A stretch of DNA of 64,000 nucleotides from Blastococcus sp. CPCC 205250 (GCF_019799925.1 NZ_JABGCG010000009.1:124001-188000); one strand, 5' to 3'. Shown: positions 24,881 to 34,693, counted from the stretch's first letter. Numbers and translations are program-made. Notes: a model not told the origin generated them from the letters alone.

Positions 24881-27589
24881 TCAGACCCCGGGGCTGCGCA
24901 TCTTGCGGGGGCCGGGGTCGACCCGGGCGGTCGGCTGGCCCACCCGCGCCATCGCGCCGGCGATCACCAGCGAGCGCCCGCCGTGCCACGGCTGCGCGGG
25001 CCCGACGATCACCGGGTCCAGCGTCAGCGACAGCACCTCGGGCAGGTCGTCGGCCAGCCGGGCCACCCGCAGCAGGAGGTCCTCCACCGCGGCGACGTCC
25101 ACCGGCTCGGAGCCCCGGTAGCCGTTGAGCAGCGGCCAGGCCCGCGGCGCGCGCACCAGCTCGGCGGCGTCGAGGTCGGTCAGCGGCAGTGTCCGGTAGG
25201 CCCGGTCCCCCAGCAGGTCGGTGGCCACCCCGCCCACGCCGAAGCTCACCAGGGCGCCGAACGACGGGTCGTCGACGATCTCCACGACCGTCGCGACCCC
25301 GGGGGCCGCCATCTCCTGCACGATCACCGGGTCGCCGGCCGGGATGGCCCGGAACGCGGTGCGCACCGCGGTCGCGTCCGCCAGGTCCATCCGCACCCCG
25401 CCGAGGTCGGTGCGGTGCCGCAGCCACGGCGCGGTCGACTTGAGCACCACGGGGTAGCCGATCGCATCCGCCGCGGCGACGGCCTCGTCCTCGCTGGTCG
25501 CGGTGTCGGTGCGCAGCAGCGGGAGCCCGTAGGCGCCCAGCAGCCGGATCAGCTCGTCGTCGCTGAACTGGCGGCCCTCCGGCGCCTCGGCCAGCACCGC
25601 CTGCACCAGTGCGCGGGCGGCCGGCTCGTCGACGTCGGCCAGCTCCGGCACCTCGCCCACCGGCCGGCGCCGCCAGCGGGCGTACTCGGCGACCTTGGCC
25701 AGCGCGATGACCGCCCGCTCCGGCGTCGAGTACGACGGCACCGAGCCCCGCGCGGGCGTCCCGTCCTCCCCCGGCACGGTCAGCTCCGGCGGGATGCCCT
25801 CCGTGGAGAGGAACGTGGCCACCACCGGCTTGGCCGAGGTTCGGGCGACCTCCAGCAGGGCCCGGCCGAACTGCTCCACCTGCTGGGCCAGCGGCGGGAG
25901 GAACACCGCGACCACGGCGTCCACCTCGTCGTCGTCGATGGCCCGGCGCAGCGCGGAGCCGAAGACCTCGGGCCCGGCGGTGGTGCCGACGTCGACCGGC
26001 GCGTCGTGGGCGAGCGCCAGGCCCTCCTCCAGGACGGCGTCGGCGACGAGCACCCCGAGGGCGGTCGAGTTGCCGACGATGGCCACCCGGTCGCCGGCCG
26101 GCAGCGGCTGGTGGGCCAGCAGCGTGCCGACGTCGAAGAGCTGGGCGAGGGTCTCGACCCGGATCACGCCGGCGGAGGAGAACAGCGCGGCCACCGACTC
26201 CTCGGGCACCGCGACCGAGGTGCCGGCCAGGCCCGCGGTCATCCGGACGTGCCGCCCGCTCTTCACCGCGACCACCGGCTTGGTGCGGCCGACCGAGCGG
26301 GCCAGGCGGGCGAACTTGCGCGGGTTGCCGAAGCTCTCCAGGTGCAGCAGCACGACCTCCGTGCCGGGGTCGGTGGCCCAGAACTGGAGCAGGTCGTTGC
26401 CGCTGACGTCGGCGCGGTTGCCGGCCGAGACGAAGCTGGACAGGCCGATGTTGCGGGCCCGGGCCCGCTCCAGCAGCGCGACGCCGAGGGCGCCGGACTG
26501 GGCGAAGAAGCCGACCCGTCCGCGGCCGGGCACCTGCGGCGCGAGGCTGGCGTTGAGCCGGACCGCCGGGTCGGTGCTCACGATCCCCAGGCAGTTGGGG
26601 CCGACCACGCGCATGCCCGACGCCCGCGCGGCCAGGACCAGGGCGCGCTCGCGGGCCCGCCCCTCGTCCCCGGACTCGCCGAAGCCGCCGGAGATGACCA
26701 CCAGCCCGTGCACCCGCTTGCGCCGCGCGGCCTCGACCACGCTCGCGACCTCGTCGGCGGGGACCGCGACCACGGCCAGGTCGACGTCGCCGGGGATGTC
26801 CTCGAGGCCGGCGTAGGCCGGCACGCCGCGCACGTGCCGGGCGCCGGGGTTGACCGGGTAGATGGGCCCGTCGAAGCCGTACTCGAGCAGGTGCCGCAGG
26901 ACGGCGTTGCCGATCTTGGTCTCGTCGTTGCTGGCCCCGACGACGGCGACCGACGACGGCGCCAGCAGCCGGGCGATCGACCGCGACTCGCTGCGCTGCT
27001 CCCGCTCAGAGGCCACCGCCAGGGCGGCCGCGGTCGGCGCGATCGGGAACGCCAGGTGGACGACGCCCTCCTCGTAGGTGCGGGTCGGCTTGTACCCCGC
27101 GTCGAGGAAGACCCGCACCATGCGGTTGTTCTGGGCCAGCACCTCGGCCACGAACCGCTTGATGCCGCGCTCCAGGGCGGCCGCGGCCAGGTGCTCGAGC
27201 AGGACCGAGCCCAGTCCGCGGCCCTGGTGGGCGTCCTCGATGAGGAAGGCGACCTCGGCGTCGTCGGTGTCGGGGTAGCGGTCGTAGCGGCCCACGCCGA
27301 TCAGCTGGTCGCCCAGCAGCAGCACGAAGGCGACCCGGTTGTCGTGGTCGACGTGGGTGAACCGGCGCAGGTCCTTCTCGCTCAGCCGCTTCATCGGGCC
27401 GAAGAACCGGTAGTAGCGGGTCTGGTCGGAGCTGCGCTCCATCAGCCCGACCAGGCCGTCGGCGTCGTCCGGGCAGATCGGGCGCAGGTGCACCGTGCCG
27501 CCGTCGGCGGCGACGATGTCGGCCTCCCAGTGGGCCGGCGGCTGCGGCTCAGGCGGCGTGGCCGGCTCGGGGGTGGTCCGCTCAGTCAC
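24881..27589 (-). CDS. GNAT acetyltransferase / acyl-CoA synthetase (ADP-forming) fusion
   Basis: 902 residues. Residues about 20-175 are a GNAT fold (DDAEVAFLIEDAHQGRGLGSVLLEHLAAAA binds acetyl-CoA). Then come a CoA-binding domain (LLAPSSVAVVGASNDETKIGNAV), a ligase-CoA domain (GRVGFFAQSGALG, NCLGI) and a C-terminal ATP-grasp domain (YPVVLKSTAPWLRHRTDLGGVRMDL). The domain set is that of Pat-like protein lysine acetyltransferases, which modify enzymes such as acetyl-CoA synthetase. Here the GNAT is N-terminal. It overlaps acuC by 8 bases, pairing acetylase and deacetylase. Confidence 0.9.
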   Translation of the reverse strand: MTERTTPEPATPPEPQPPAHWEADIVAADGGTVHLRPICPDDADGLVGLMERSSDQTRYYRFFGPMKRLSEKDLRRFTHVDHDNRVAFVLLLGDQLIGVGRYDRYPDTDDAEVAFLIEDAHQGRGLGSVLLEHLAAAALERGIKRFVAEVLAQNNRMVRVFLDAGYKPTRTYEEGVVHLAFPIAPTAAALAVASEREQRSESRSIARLLAPSSVAVVGASNDETKIGNAVLRHLLEYGFDGPIYPVNPGARHVRGVPAYAGLEDIPGDVDLAVVAVPADEVASVVEAARRKRVHGLVVISGGFGESGDEGRARERALVLAARASGMRVVGPNCLGIVSTDPAVRLNASLAPQVPGRGRVGFFAQSGALGVALLERARARNIGLSSFVSAGNRADVSGNDLLQFWATDPGTEVVLLHLESFGNPRKFARLARSVGRTKPVVAVKSGRHVRMTAGLAGTSVAVPEESVAALFSSAGVIRVETLAQLFDVGTLLAHQPLPAGDRVAIVGNSTALGVLVADAVLEEGLALAHDAPVDVGTTAGPEVFGSALRRAIDDDEVDAVVAVFLPPLAQQVEQFGRALLEVARTSAKPVVATFLSTEGIPPELTVPGEDGTPARGSVPSYSTPERAVIALAKVAEYARWRRRPVGEVPELADVDEPAARALVQAVLAEAPEGRQFSDDELIRLLGAYGLPLLRTDTATSEDEAVAAADAIGYPVVLKSTAPWLRHRTDLGGVRMDLADATAVRTAFRAIPAGDPVIVQEMAAPGVATVVEIVDDPSFGALVSFGVGGVATDLLGDRAYRTLPLTDLDAAELVRAPRAWPLLNGYRGSEPVDVAAVEDLLLRVARLADDLPEVLSLTLDPVIVGPAQPWHGGRSLVIAGAMARVGQPTARVDPGPRKMRSPGV

Positions 27590-28763
27590 GGGGGTCGTCC
27601 GGGTCGAGGCCGAAGAGGGGGTAGGAGGCGCGCCGCGTCCGCAGGATGGCCCGGTCGACGCGGGACTCGGTGAACGGGTCCCAGTGCGCGAAGCCGGTGT
27701 AGCCGCCCTCGGTCATGTGGGTGGGTGGCCGGGCCCGCAGCCCGCGGCGGACGACGTCCTCCCGCCAGGACTCCGGGATCTCCGTCGCCGGGTCCAGCGC
27801 GTCGCCGCCGGCCTCGGCGATCAGGTGCGTCCAGGCGCGCGGCACGCAGCGCACCAGGCCGTAGCCGCCGCCGCCCAGCGCCACCCAGCGGCCGTCGCAC
27901 AGCTGGTGCGCGAGGTCGTGCAGCGCCCGGTAGGTCGCCCGCTGGCCGTCGACGGTGAGCGCGAGGTCGGCCATCGGGTCCTCGTGGTGGGCGTCGCACC
28001 CGCACTGGGTCACCAGGATCTGCGGCTGGAAGGCCTTCAGCGCGCCGGGGACGACGGCGGTGAAGGCGCGCAGCCAGCCGGAGTCGTCGGTGCCGTTGGG
28101 CAGCGCGATGTTCACCGCACTGCCCAGCGCGGTGTCCGGGTCGCCGGTCTCCTCCGGGAAGCCGGTGCCCGGGAAGAGGGTCAGCGGGGTCTGGTGGACG
28201 CTGATCGTCAGCACGCGCGGGTCGTCGTAGAACGCGGTCTGGACGCCGTCGCCGTGGTGGACGTCGACGTCGACGTAGGCGATGCGCTCGTAGCCCTGCG
28301 CCAGCAGCCAGGCGATGGCGACCGCGGCGTCGTTGAACACGCAGAAGCCCGACGCCCGGTCGCGCATCGCGTGGTGCAGGCCGCCGGAGATGTTCACCGC
28401 GTGCTGCGCCCCGCCCTCGTGCACCAGGCGCGCGGCCTGCACGCTGCCGCCGGTGATGAGCGCGGCCGCCTCGTACATGCCCGGGAAGATCGGGTTGTCG
28501 TCGGTGCCCAGCCCGTGGCCGACCCCCGGGTCCTCCGGCGCGCGCCGCACGGCCTCCAGGTAGGCCGGGTCGTGGGCCAGGGTGAGCAGCTCCTCGTCGG
28601 CCGGGCTCGGCCGCACCACCGTGATCCGGTCGCTGGACAGGACGCCGAGGCTGTCGGCCAGCCGCATCGTCAGGTCCAGCCGCACCGGGTGCATCGGGTG
28701 CTCCCCGCCCATCGTGTAGCCGAGCAGGGCGTCGTCCCAGACGACAGCGACCGAGTCGCTCAT
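27582..28763 (-). CDS. acuC: Acetoin utilisation protein AcuC, class I histone-deacetylase-like
   Basis: 393 residues with the arginase/deacetylase fold: HPMHPVRLDLTMRL, NISGGLHHAMRDRASGFCVFNDAAVAI with the catalytic His pair, YVDVDVHHGDGVQTAFY with zinc Asp/His, and GGGGYGLVRCVPRAWTH with the catalytic Tyr region. AcuC removes acetyl groups from lysines and reactivates acetyl-CoA synthetase in Bacillus. Its 8-bp overlap with the acetyltransferase fusion indicates one transcript and a balanced acetylation switch. ATG at 28763; the frame stays open for a kilobase upstream without homology. Confidence 0.93.
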   Translation of the reverse strand: MSDSVAVVWDDALLGYTMGGEHPMHPVRLDLTMRLADSLGVLSSDRITVVRPSPADEELLTLAHDPAYLEAVRRAPEDPGVGHGLGTDDNPIFPGMYEAAALITGGSVQAARLVHEGGAQHAVNISGGLHHAMRDRASGFCVFNDAAVAIAWLLAQGYERIAYVDVDVHHGDGVQTAFYDDPRVLTISVHQTPLTLFPGTGFPEETGDPDTALGSAVNIALPNGTDDSGWLRAFTAVVPGALKAFQPQILVTQCGCDAHHEDPMADLALTVDGQRATYRALHDLAHQLCDGRWVALGGGGYGLVRCVPRAWTHLIAEAGGDALDPATEIPESWREDVVRRGLRARPPTHMTEGGYTGFAHWDPFTESRVDRAILRTRRASYPLFGLDPDDPRD

Positions 28764-28932
28764 GCGTCCTCCTCGCCGGTCGTGCCGGCCGCGCGCCCGT
28801 CGTCGGGCCCGGGTGCCGGGGGTGCCGACGCTACCGCCGGGGATCACACGCGGCGTGGCGCCGTTGACCTGCTCCGGTCGACCCTGCGGTCGCCGCCCGC
28901 CCGTACGATGAGCGGTGACACGGAGGAGAGTT

Positions 28933-29667
28933 GTGAACGATCTGATCGACACCACGGAGATGTACCTCCGCACCATCTTCGAGCTCGAGGAGGAGGGCGT
29001 CGTCCCCCTCAGGGCTCGCATCGCCGAGCGCCTGCACCAGAGCGGTCCCACGGTCAGCCAGACGGTCGCCCGCATGGAGCGCGACGGGCTGCTCACCGTC
29101 GAGGGCGACCGGCACCTGCAGCTGTCGGAGGAGGGCCGCCGGCTGGCCACCGCCGTCATGCGCAAGCACCGCCTGGCCGAGTGCCTGCTGGTGGACGTCA
29201 TCGGGCTGGAGTACGCCGACGTCCACGAGGAGGCGTGCCGCTGGGAGCACGTCATGAGCCAGGCCGTGGAGAAGAAGCTGCTTGCCCTGCTCGGCAACCC
29301 CACGGTCTCCCCGTTCGGCAACCCGATCCCGGGCCTGGACGAGCTCGGCGGTGAGTCCCCCGCCGCGCCGATCGGCGGGGAGACCTCCGCGGTGCTCGAC
29401 GCGCTCACGCTGCTGTCCACGACCGCGACCCCCGAGGGCCGCCGGGTGGAGATCCGCCGGATCAGCGAGCAGTTGCAGGAGGACACCGGCCTCATCCGCT
29501 CCCTCGCCGAGCAGGGGCTGCGCCCCGGCGCCACGGTCCTCGCCCGGATCGAGCGCGACACGGTGAGCGTCGACGGCGAGCTGCTGCCGGCCGGCGTGGC
29601 CCAGCACGTGTTCGTCAACGCCCTCGACGAGGCGCTCACCCCGGCCCAGGCGGCGCCCCTCCTCTGA
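28933..29667 (+). CDS. ideR: Iron-dependent repressor of the DtxR/IdeR family
   Basis: 244 residues. The N-terminal NDLIDTTEMYLRTIFELEEEG and the helix-turn-helix around SGPTVSQTVARMERDGLL are IdeR-like. All metal ligands fall at the DtxR/IdeR numbers: Met10, Cys102, Glu105, His106 for site 2 and His79, Glu83, His98 for site 1. A C-terminal SH3-like domain is present. With Fe2+ bound it should repress iron uptake; a 15/19 box is at 6410-6428 before the siderophore importer. GTG 28933 has CGGAGGAG just upstream. Confidence 0.93.
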   Translation: MNDLIDTTEMYLRTIFELEEEGVVPLRARIAERLHQSGPTVSQTVARMERDGLLTVEGDRHLQLSEEGRRLATAVMRKHRLAECLLVDVIGLEYADVHEEACRWEHVMSQAVEKKLLALLGNPTVSPFGNPIPGLDELGGESPAAPIGGETSAVLDALTLLSTTATPEGRRVEIRRISEQLQEDTGLIRSLAEQGLRPGATVLARIERDTVSVDGELLPAGVAQHVFVNALDEALTPAQAAPLL

Positions 29668-29675
29668 CGGAGGAC

Positions 29676-29717
29676 CCCCTCGCCCCGCGTCGCCGCGCGA
29701 GCGGCCCCGGCGAGGGG
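29676..29717 (+). terminator. Weak terminator-like hairpin after ideR
   Basis: CCCCTCGCC and GGCGAGGGG form a perfect 9-bp stem with a 24-base, GC-rich loop that can fold further. It starts 8 bases after the ideR stop. No U-run; moderate support only. Confidence 0.35.
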
Positions 29718-29741
29718 CCGGGCGCGGGGGCGGTCACTACG

Positions 29742-31859
29742 GTGGCCAGGGTGAGCCAGCCCGACGCCCCGCCCGCCCCGTCCGAGCTCCCCGCCGCCGC
29801 CCCCGGCACCCCGGGCGGGAGCCCCTTCGCGAGCCTGGCCGACTTCGTCGCCCTCCCGCGGGTGACCGGACTGGCGCTGTCCCCGGACGCCCGGCGCCTG
29901 GCGGTCTCGGTGCAGACGCTGGACCCGGAGCGGAAGAAGTGGGTCTCCGCGCTGTGGGAGGTCGACCCGGACGGCGAGCGGGCGCCCCGCCGGCTGACCC
30001 GCAGTGCGCCGGGTGAGTCGGCGCCGGTCTTCGCCCCCGATGGCTCGCTGCTGTTCACCTCGGCCCGGCCGGACCCCGCCGCGGCGCCGGGCGACGGGGC
30101 CGGTGACCCGAAGCCCGCGCTGTGGAGCCTGCCGGCCGACGGCGGGGAGGCCCGGCTGGTGGTGCGGCACCCCGGCGGGGTCGGAGGCGTGACGGTGGCG
30201 GCCGATACCGGCGACGTGGTCGTGGTGGCCTCGGCGATGCCCGGCGCCGGCGACGCCGAGCAGGAGGCCGAGCGGCGCAAGGCCCGCAAGGACGCCGGGG
30301 TCTCCGCGGTCCTGCACGAGGAGTACCCGGTGCGTTACTGGGACAGCGACCTGGGCCCGGACACCTCGCACCTGTTCTGGGCCGGGCAGGTCCCCGCCGA
30401 GGACCCCTCGGCGGCCCCCGCCGAGCCCGTCGTCCTGCGCGACCTCACGCCCGGTGCCCGGCCGCCGGCCGGTGGCGGGGACGACCCGGCGCTCTCCCCC
30501 GACGGCTCGCGGTTGCTGCTGGTGGAGTCCGTGCCCGACGGCCCCGCCGGGCAGCGCAACCGGGTGGCGCTGCTCGACACCGCGACCGGCGACTCCCGCG
30601 CCCTGGTCGACGACCCGCTCGCCGACGTCCACGCCGCGCGCTGGTCCCCCGACGGCTCTGCCGTGGTGTGCGTGCGGGAGGCGATGTCCAGCTACACCGA
30701 CCCGCCGGACTACACGCTCCTGCACGTGGACGTCGCCAGCGGCGAGGCCCGCGACCTCACCGCCGGCTTCGACCGGTGGCCCTCCGCGCCGCAGTTCAGC
30801 GCGGACGGCGCCGCGGTGTACTTCCTCGCCGACGACGACGGCCGGCACGCCCTGTTCCGGGTGTCGGTCGACGGCGGGGAGCCCGTGCGGCTCACCGCCG
30901 ACGGCGCGTACAGCGACCTGCGGGTCGCCCGCGACGGCAGTGCCCTCTACGCGCTGCGCTCGGCCTACGACGAGCCCCCGACGCCGGTGCGGCTGGACCC
31001 TGCGGCCCCGCTCCAGCAGCCGGCCGGCCTGCCCTCCCCCGGCGCGCTGGGCCCGCTGCCCGGCACGCTGCACGACGTGTCGGCCACCGCCGCCGACGGG
31101 ACCCGCGTCCAGTCGTGGCTGGTCCTCCCCGAGGGCGCCTCCGCCGACTCCCCCGCCCCGCTGCTGCTGTGGGTGCACGGCGGGCCGCTGATGAGCTGGA
31201 ACTCCTGGTCCTGGCGCTGGTGCCCGTGGGTGATGGCCGCCCGCGGCTACGCCGTGCTGCTGCCCAACCCGGCGCTGTCGCAGGGCTTCGGCCAGGACTT
31301 CGTCCGCCGCGGCTGGGGGACCTGGGGCGAGGCGCCCTACACCGACCTCATGGCCGCCGTCGACGCCGCACTGGAGCGCCCCGACCTCGACGCCGACCGG
31401 ACCGCGGCGATGGGCGGGTCCTTCGGCGGCTACATGGCCAACTGGATCGCCACCCAGACCGACCGGTTCCGGGCCATCGTCACCCACGCGAGCCTCTGGA
31501 ACTTCGACTCCTTCCTCGGCACCACCGACGCGGCCTACTACTGGGAGAAGGAGTGGGGCGACCCGGTCGGCGACCCGCGCCGCTACGAGCAGAACTCCCC
31601 GCACCGGTTCGTCGACGCCATCCGGACGCCGATGCTCGTCATCCACGGTGACCGCGACTACCGCGTGCCGATCGGCGAGGCGCTGCAGCTCTGGTACGGC
31701 CTGCAGAAGCGCGGGGTGCCGTCGAAGTTCCTGTACTTCCCGGACGAGAACCACTGGGTGCTCACCCCGGGCAACTCGACGGTCTGGTACGAGACGGTGC
31801 TGGCCTTCCTGGCCGAGCACGTCCTGGAGCAGGAGTGGCAGCGCCCCGGCCTCGTCTGA
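29742..31859 (+). CDS. S9 family peptidase (prolyl oligopeptidase/acylaminoacyl-peptidase type)
   Basis: 705 residues. Residues about 35-420 form a WD40-like beta-propeller (repeated DGS and RW(S)PDG motifs); the C-terminal alpha/beta hydrolase domain has GGSFGGYMANW with Ser560, HGDRDYRVP with Asp639 and ENHWVLTPGN with His671. There is no signal peptide, so it probably trims peptides in the cytosol. GTG 29742 is used; GTG 29751 is an equally possible start. It has no obvious operon partner. Confidence 0.9.
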   Translation: MARVSQPDAPPAPSELPAAAPGTPGGSPFASLADFVALPRVTGLALSPDARRLAVSVQTLDPERKKWVSALWEVDPDGERAPRRLTRSAPGESAPVFAPDGSLLFTSARPDPAAAPGDGAGDPKPALWSLPADGGEARLVVRHPGGVGGVTVAADTGDVVVVASAMPGAGDAEQEAERRKARKDAGVSAVLHEEYPVRYWDSDLGPDTSHLFWAGQVPAEDPSAAPAEPVVLRDLTPGARPPAGGGDDPALSPDGSRLLLVESVPDGPAGQRNRVALLDTATGDSRALVDDPLADVHAARWSPDGSAVVCVREAMSSYTDPPDYTLLHVDVASGEARDLTAGFDRWPSAPQFSADGAAVYFLADDDGRHALFRVSVDGGEPVRLTADGAYSDLRVARDGSALYALRSAYDEPPTPVRLDPAAPLQQPAGLPSPGALGPLPGTLHDVSATAADGTRVQSWLVLPEGASADSPAPLLLWVHGGPLMSWNSWSWRWCPWVMAARGYAVLLPNPALSQGFGQDFVRRGWGTWGEAPYTDLMAAVDAALERPDLDADRTAAMGGSFGGYMANWIATQTDRFRAIVTHASLWNFDSFLGTTDAAYYWEKEWGDPVGDPRRYEQNSPHRFVDAIRTPMLVIHGDRDYRVPIGEALQLWYGLQKRGVPSKFLYFPDENHWVLTPGNSTVWYETVLAFLAEHVLEQEWQRPGLV

Positions 31860-31862
31860 CGC

Positions 31863-32906
31863 TCATCCCGCTCCCCGGCCGTCGTCGGCCCGCCCGACCA
31901 CGTCGGCGATGAGCACGCGGAGCTGGGCCGGCGGCACGCAGGCGGCCAGCGCCTCGGCCAGGAGGACGGCCAGCCGGTAGCCGGGGAGGCTGGTCAGTGC
32001 CCGGTCCAGCGCCACGTTGGCCATGGCGCCGTCGCCGCGCAGCCACGCGCTGACCGCCAGCAGCGTGGCGGGGGCGGCGTCCAGCGGGGTCGGCGCCCTC
32101 CGGGTGCACTCGGTCCACAGCGTCTCGGCCGCCGCGGCGTCGTCCCCCAGGGCAAGGCCCATCGCGCGGTCACGCACGTCGCGGTCGGTCAGGGCCCACA
32201 CCACGGCCGCCACCTCGCGGTCGGGGAGGCGGCCGGGACCGCCGGGGCGGCAGCGCCGCAGGGCCCGCGCGATGACCTCCTCCGGGGACCCGCGCTCCGC
32301 TCCGCGCCCCGTCGTCCCGCCGATGCCCCGCTGCCAGACCTCCTCCGCGCACGCCTCGGCCGCCGGGCCCACGGACGGGGCGATCCGCGCGCGCAGGGCG
32401 GCCCGGTCGGGCTCGACGACCGCCCCGGCGGCCATCGCGGCGACGGTCACCGGCGAGGTGCCACCCGGCAGCGGCGTGCCGGCACCCGGTGCGCAGCAGA
32501 CGTGCGGGCAGTCGTAGGACCACCACCGGCCGGCGCGCGCCAGCACCGCGTCGCGCACCGCGATCTCCCGCGCCGTGAGCGCGGCCAGCACGTCGTGCAC
32601 GAGGCCGCGGTGCGGGAGGTCCGGCACCGCCTCGCCCGCCCAGGGGAGGTCGCGCTCGTCCGGCGCCTCGGACACCACCACGACGACGACCGCCACCGGG
32701 TCCTCGCCGGCCATGCGGCGTGCGAGGTCCGCGGCCCGCGCCGCCGGGAGCGGTCCGGGCGGCAGGTCGCAGCGCGCCGTGAGCCCGATCCGGCCGCCGG
32801 AGCCGAGGGCCATCACGACCATGGACTCGTGCGGCCAGAAGCCCAGCAGTCCGGGGAGTGCGGCGACGAGGTCGCCCGGGTCGGAGATGCGCAGCGGTTC
32901 GTCCAT
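31863..32906 (-). CDS. DUF4192 domain-containing protein
   Basis: 347 residues. The N-terminus LRISDPGDLVAALPGLLGFWPHESMVVMAL is the DUF4192 hallmark, and WWSYDCPHVCCAPGAGTPLPGG with three Cys and a His is its second conserved block. The family is common in Actinobacteria and of unknown function. It ends 4 bases after the stop of the convergent S9 peptidase gene. ATG 32906 gives the usual start MDEPLRISDP. Confidence 0.9.
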   Translation of the reverse strand: MDEPLRISDPGDLVAALPGLLGFWPHESMVVMALGSGGRIGLTARCDLPPGPLPAARAADLARRMAGEDPVAVVVVVVSEAPDERDLPWAGEAVPDLPHRGLVHDVLAALTAREIAVRDAVLARAGRWWSYDCPHVCCAPGAGTPLPGGTSPVTVAAMAAGAVVEPDRAALRARIAPSVGPAAEACAEEVWQRGIGGTTGRGAERGSPEEVIARALRRCRPGGPGRLPDREVAAVVWALTDRDVRDRAMGLALGDDAAAAETLWTECTRRAPTPLDAAPATLLAVSAWLRGDGAMANVALDRALTSLPGYRLAVLLAEALAACVPPAQLRVLIADVVGRADDGRGAG

Positions 32907-33034
32907 GCGCCCGACCGTGGCCCGGTCGCCGACGGGCCGGGCCTCCCCGAACCAGGTTGTGGAGGGGCCGGGAGCCTGTGGACCCGGCCCCGTCCGGAGG
33001 CTCGCCCCGGACCGGCGAGGGGCCGCCGGGCGGC

Positions 33035-33328
33035 TCAGACCTCGTACTGGACGGCCGAGCGCGCGGCCAGGATCGGCGTCACGTGGTCGGCGATGACCTG
33101 CAGGTGCACGGGGTCCTCGGCGTACCGGCGCCACGCGTCGGCGTCGGGGAAGTCGGCGACCAGCGCGGCGTCGGCGTTGCCCGCGCGCAGGCCGGCGTCG
33201 GGGCCGATGGCGAAGGACGTCATCCCGCCGACGGTCTCCGGCAGGCGGCTCAGCTCGGCGAGCGTGGCGGCCCGCCGCTCCTCGTCGGCGTCGTCGGACC
33301 AGGTGAACACGACCACGTGGCGCAGCAT
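33035..33328 (-). CDS. Dabb (stress-responsive alpha/beta barrel) family protein
   Basis: 97 residues, beginning MLRHVVVFTW and containing ELSRLPETVGGMTSFAIGPDAG and DADAWRRYAEDPVHLQVIADHVTPIL. Dabb proteins are small dimeric ferredoxin-like folds; some are enzymes or stress proteins, most are unassigned. Monocistronic, with the DUF4192 gene downstream on the same strand after 128 bases. Confidence 0.88.
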   Translation of the reverse strand: MLRHVVVFTWSDDADEERRAATLAELSRLPETVGGMTSFAIGPDAGLRAGNADAALVADFPDADAWRRYAEDPVHLQVIADHVTPILAARSAVQYEV

Positions 33329-33414
33329 GCGGCCCAGCCTGTCAGCCCTCGTCGCCGGCCCGCACCCGACCGGGCGATCTCGGGGTGCGACAGCGGGTCG
33401 TTAGAGTCCCGGTC

Positions 33415-34683
33415 ATGGGACGGCCGCTGCGCATCGCACTGCTGTCCTACCGCAGCAAGCCGCACAGCGGCGGCCAGGGCATCTACGTCCGGGCCCTCTC
33501 CCGTGAGCTCACCGAGCTGGGCCACGACGTGCAGGTGCTCAGCGGCCAGCCCTACCCGGAGCTGGACGCGGGCGTCCCGCTGGTCCGGGTGCCCAGCCTG
33601 GACCTCTACCGCGAGCCCGACCCCTTCCGCATCGTCCGCCCGTCGGAGATCCGCGACTGGGTCGACGTCGCCGAGTGGGCGACCATGGCCGTCGCCGGCT
33701 TCCCCGAGCCCCTGACCTTCAGCCTGCGCGCCGCCCGGCTGCTGCTGGCCGGCCGGGACGGCGACGGCCCGGCGCCCTTCGACGTCGTGCACGACAACCA
33801 GAGCCTCGGTTACGGGCTGCTGCGCCTGGTCAAGGCGGGCGTGCCGACCGTCGCCACGGTGCACCACCCGGTCGCCATCGACCGCGAGCTGGAGCTGGCC
33901 GCGGCGCCGTCGGCCTACCGGCGGCTGACGCTGCGCCGCTGGTACGCCTTCACCCGCATGCAGGCACGGGTGGCCCCGCGGCTGGACGCCGTCACCACCG
34001 TCTCGGCGAACTCGCGCACCGACATCGGCACGCACCTGCACGTGCCGGCCGAGCGCATCGAGGTCATCCCGGTCGGCATCGACCCCGCCGTCTTCACGCC
34101 CCCGCCGGCGGACCGGCCGCGCGACCGGCAGTCGATCGTGGTCGTGACCAGCGCCGACGTGCCGCTCAAGGGCCTGGTGCACCTGCTGGAGGCGGTCGCG
34201 AAGCTGCGCACCGAGCGCACCGTGCACCTCACCGTCGTCGGGAGCGCCCGCCCCGGCGGGCCGGCGCAGACAGCGCTGGAGCGGCTGGCCCTGCACGACG
34301 CCGTCACGTTCACCGGTCCGCTGCCGGAGGCCGAGCTGGTGCGCCTGCTGCAGCAGGCGGCGGTCGTGGCGATCCCGTCGCTGTACGAGGGCTTCTCCCT
34401 GCCCGCGATCGAGGCGATGGCCTGCGGCACCCCGCTGGTCACCACCGACGCCGGCGCGCTGCCCGAGGTCGTGGGCACGCAGGCCGGCCTGCGCGTGAAG
34501 GCCGGCGACGTCGGCGAGCTGACCGCCGCCCTCGAGCTGGTGCTGGACTCCCCCGGCCTCCAGGAGCAGCTGGGCCGGGCCGGGCGCCGCCGCGTGCTGG
34601 CCTCCTACACCTGGCGCTCCGCGGCCGAGCGGACCGCCGCCTGGTACGCCGAGGTGCTCGACCGGAAGAAGGGCCACCAGTGA
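33415..34683 (+). CDS. Glycosyltransferase family 4 protein
   Basis: 422 residues, GT-B fold. The N-terminal RIALLSYRSKPHSGGQGIYVRALSRELTELGHDVQVL is the GT4 acceptor-domain start; the C-terminal VAIPSLYEGFSLPAIEAMACGTPLVTTDAGALPEVVG contains the EX7E donor-binding motif. It should transfer a sugar from a nucleotide sugar onto a lipid or glycan at the membrane face. ATG 33415 starts MGRPLRIAL. It opens a run of five same-strand genes with tight spacing. Confidence 0.9.
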   Translation: MGRPLRIALLSYRSKPHSGGQGIYVRALSRELTELGHDVQVLSGQPYPELDAGVPLVRVPSLDLYREPDPFRIVRPSEIRDWVDVAEWATMAVAGFPEPLTFSLRAARLLLAGRDGDGPAPFDVVHDNQSLGYGLLRLVKAGVPTVATVHHPVAIDRELELAAAPSAYRRLTLRRWYAFTRMQARVAPRLDAVTTVSANSRTDIGTHLHVPAERIEVIPVGIDPAVFTPPPADRPRDRQSIVVVTSADVPLKGLVHLLEAVAKLRTERTVHLTVVGSARPGGPAQTALERLALHDAVTFTGPLPEAELVRLLQQAAVVAIPSLYEGFSLPAIEAMACGTPLVTTDAGALPEVVGTQAGLRVKAGDVGELTAALELVLDSPGLQEQLGRAGRRRVLASYTWRSAAERTAAWYAEVLDRKKGHQ

Positions 34684-34693
34684 GGACCCGCGC

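Noticed and set aside
24830..27673. 947-codon open frame on the plus strand opposite the GNAT/synthetase fusion
   Set aside because: Low-complexity translation, no homology, and the minus-strand gene accounts for the codon-position bias.
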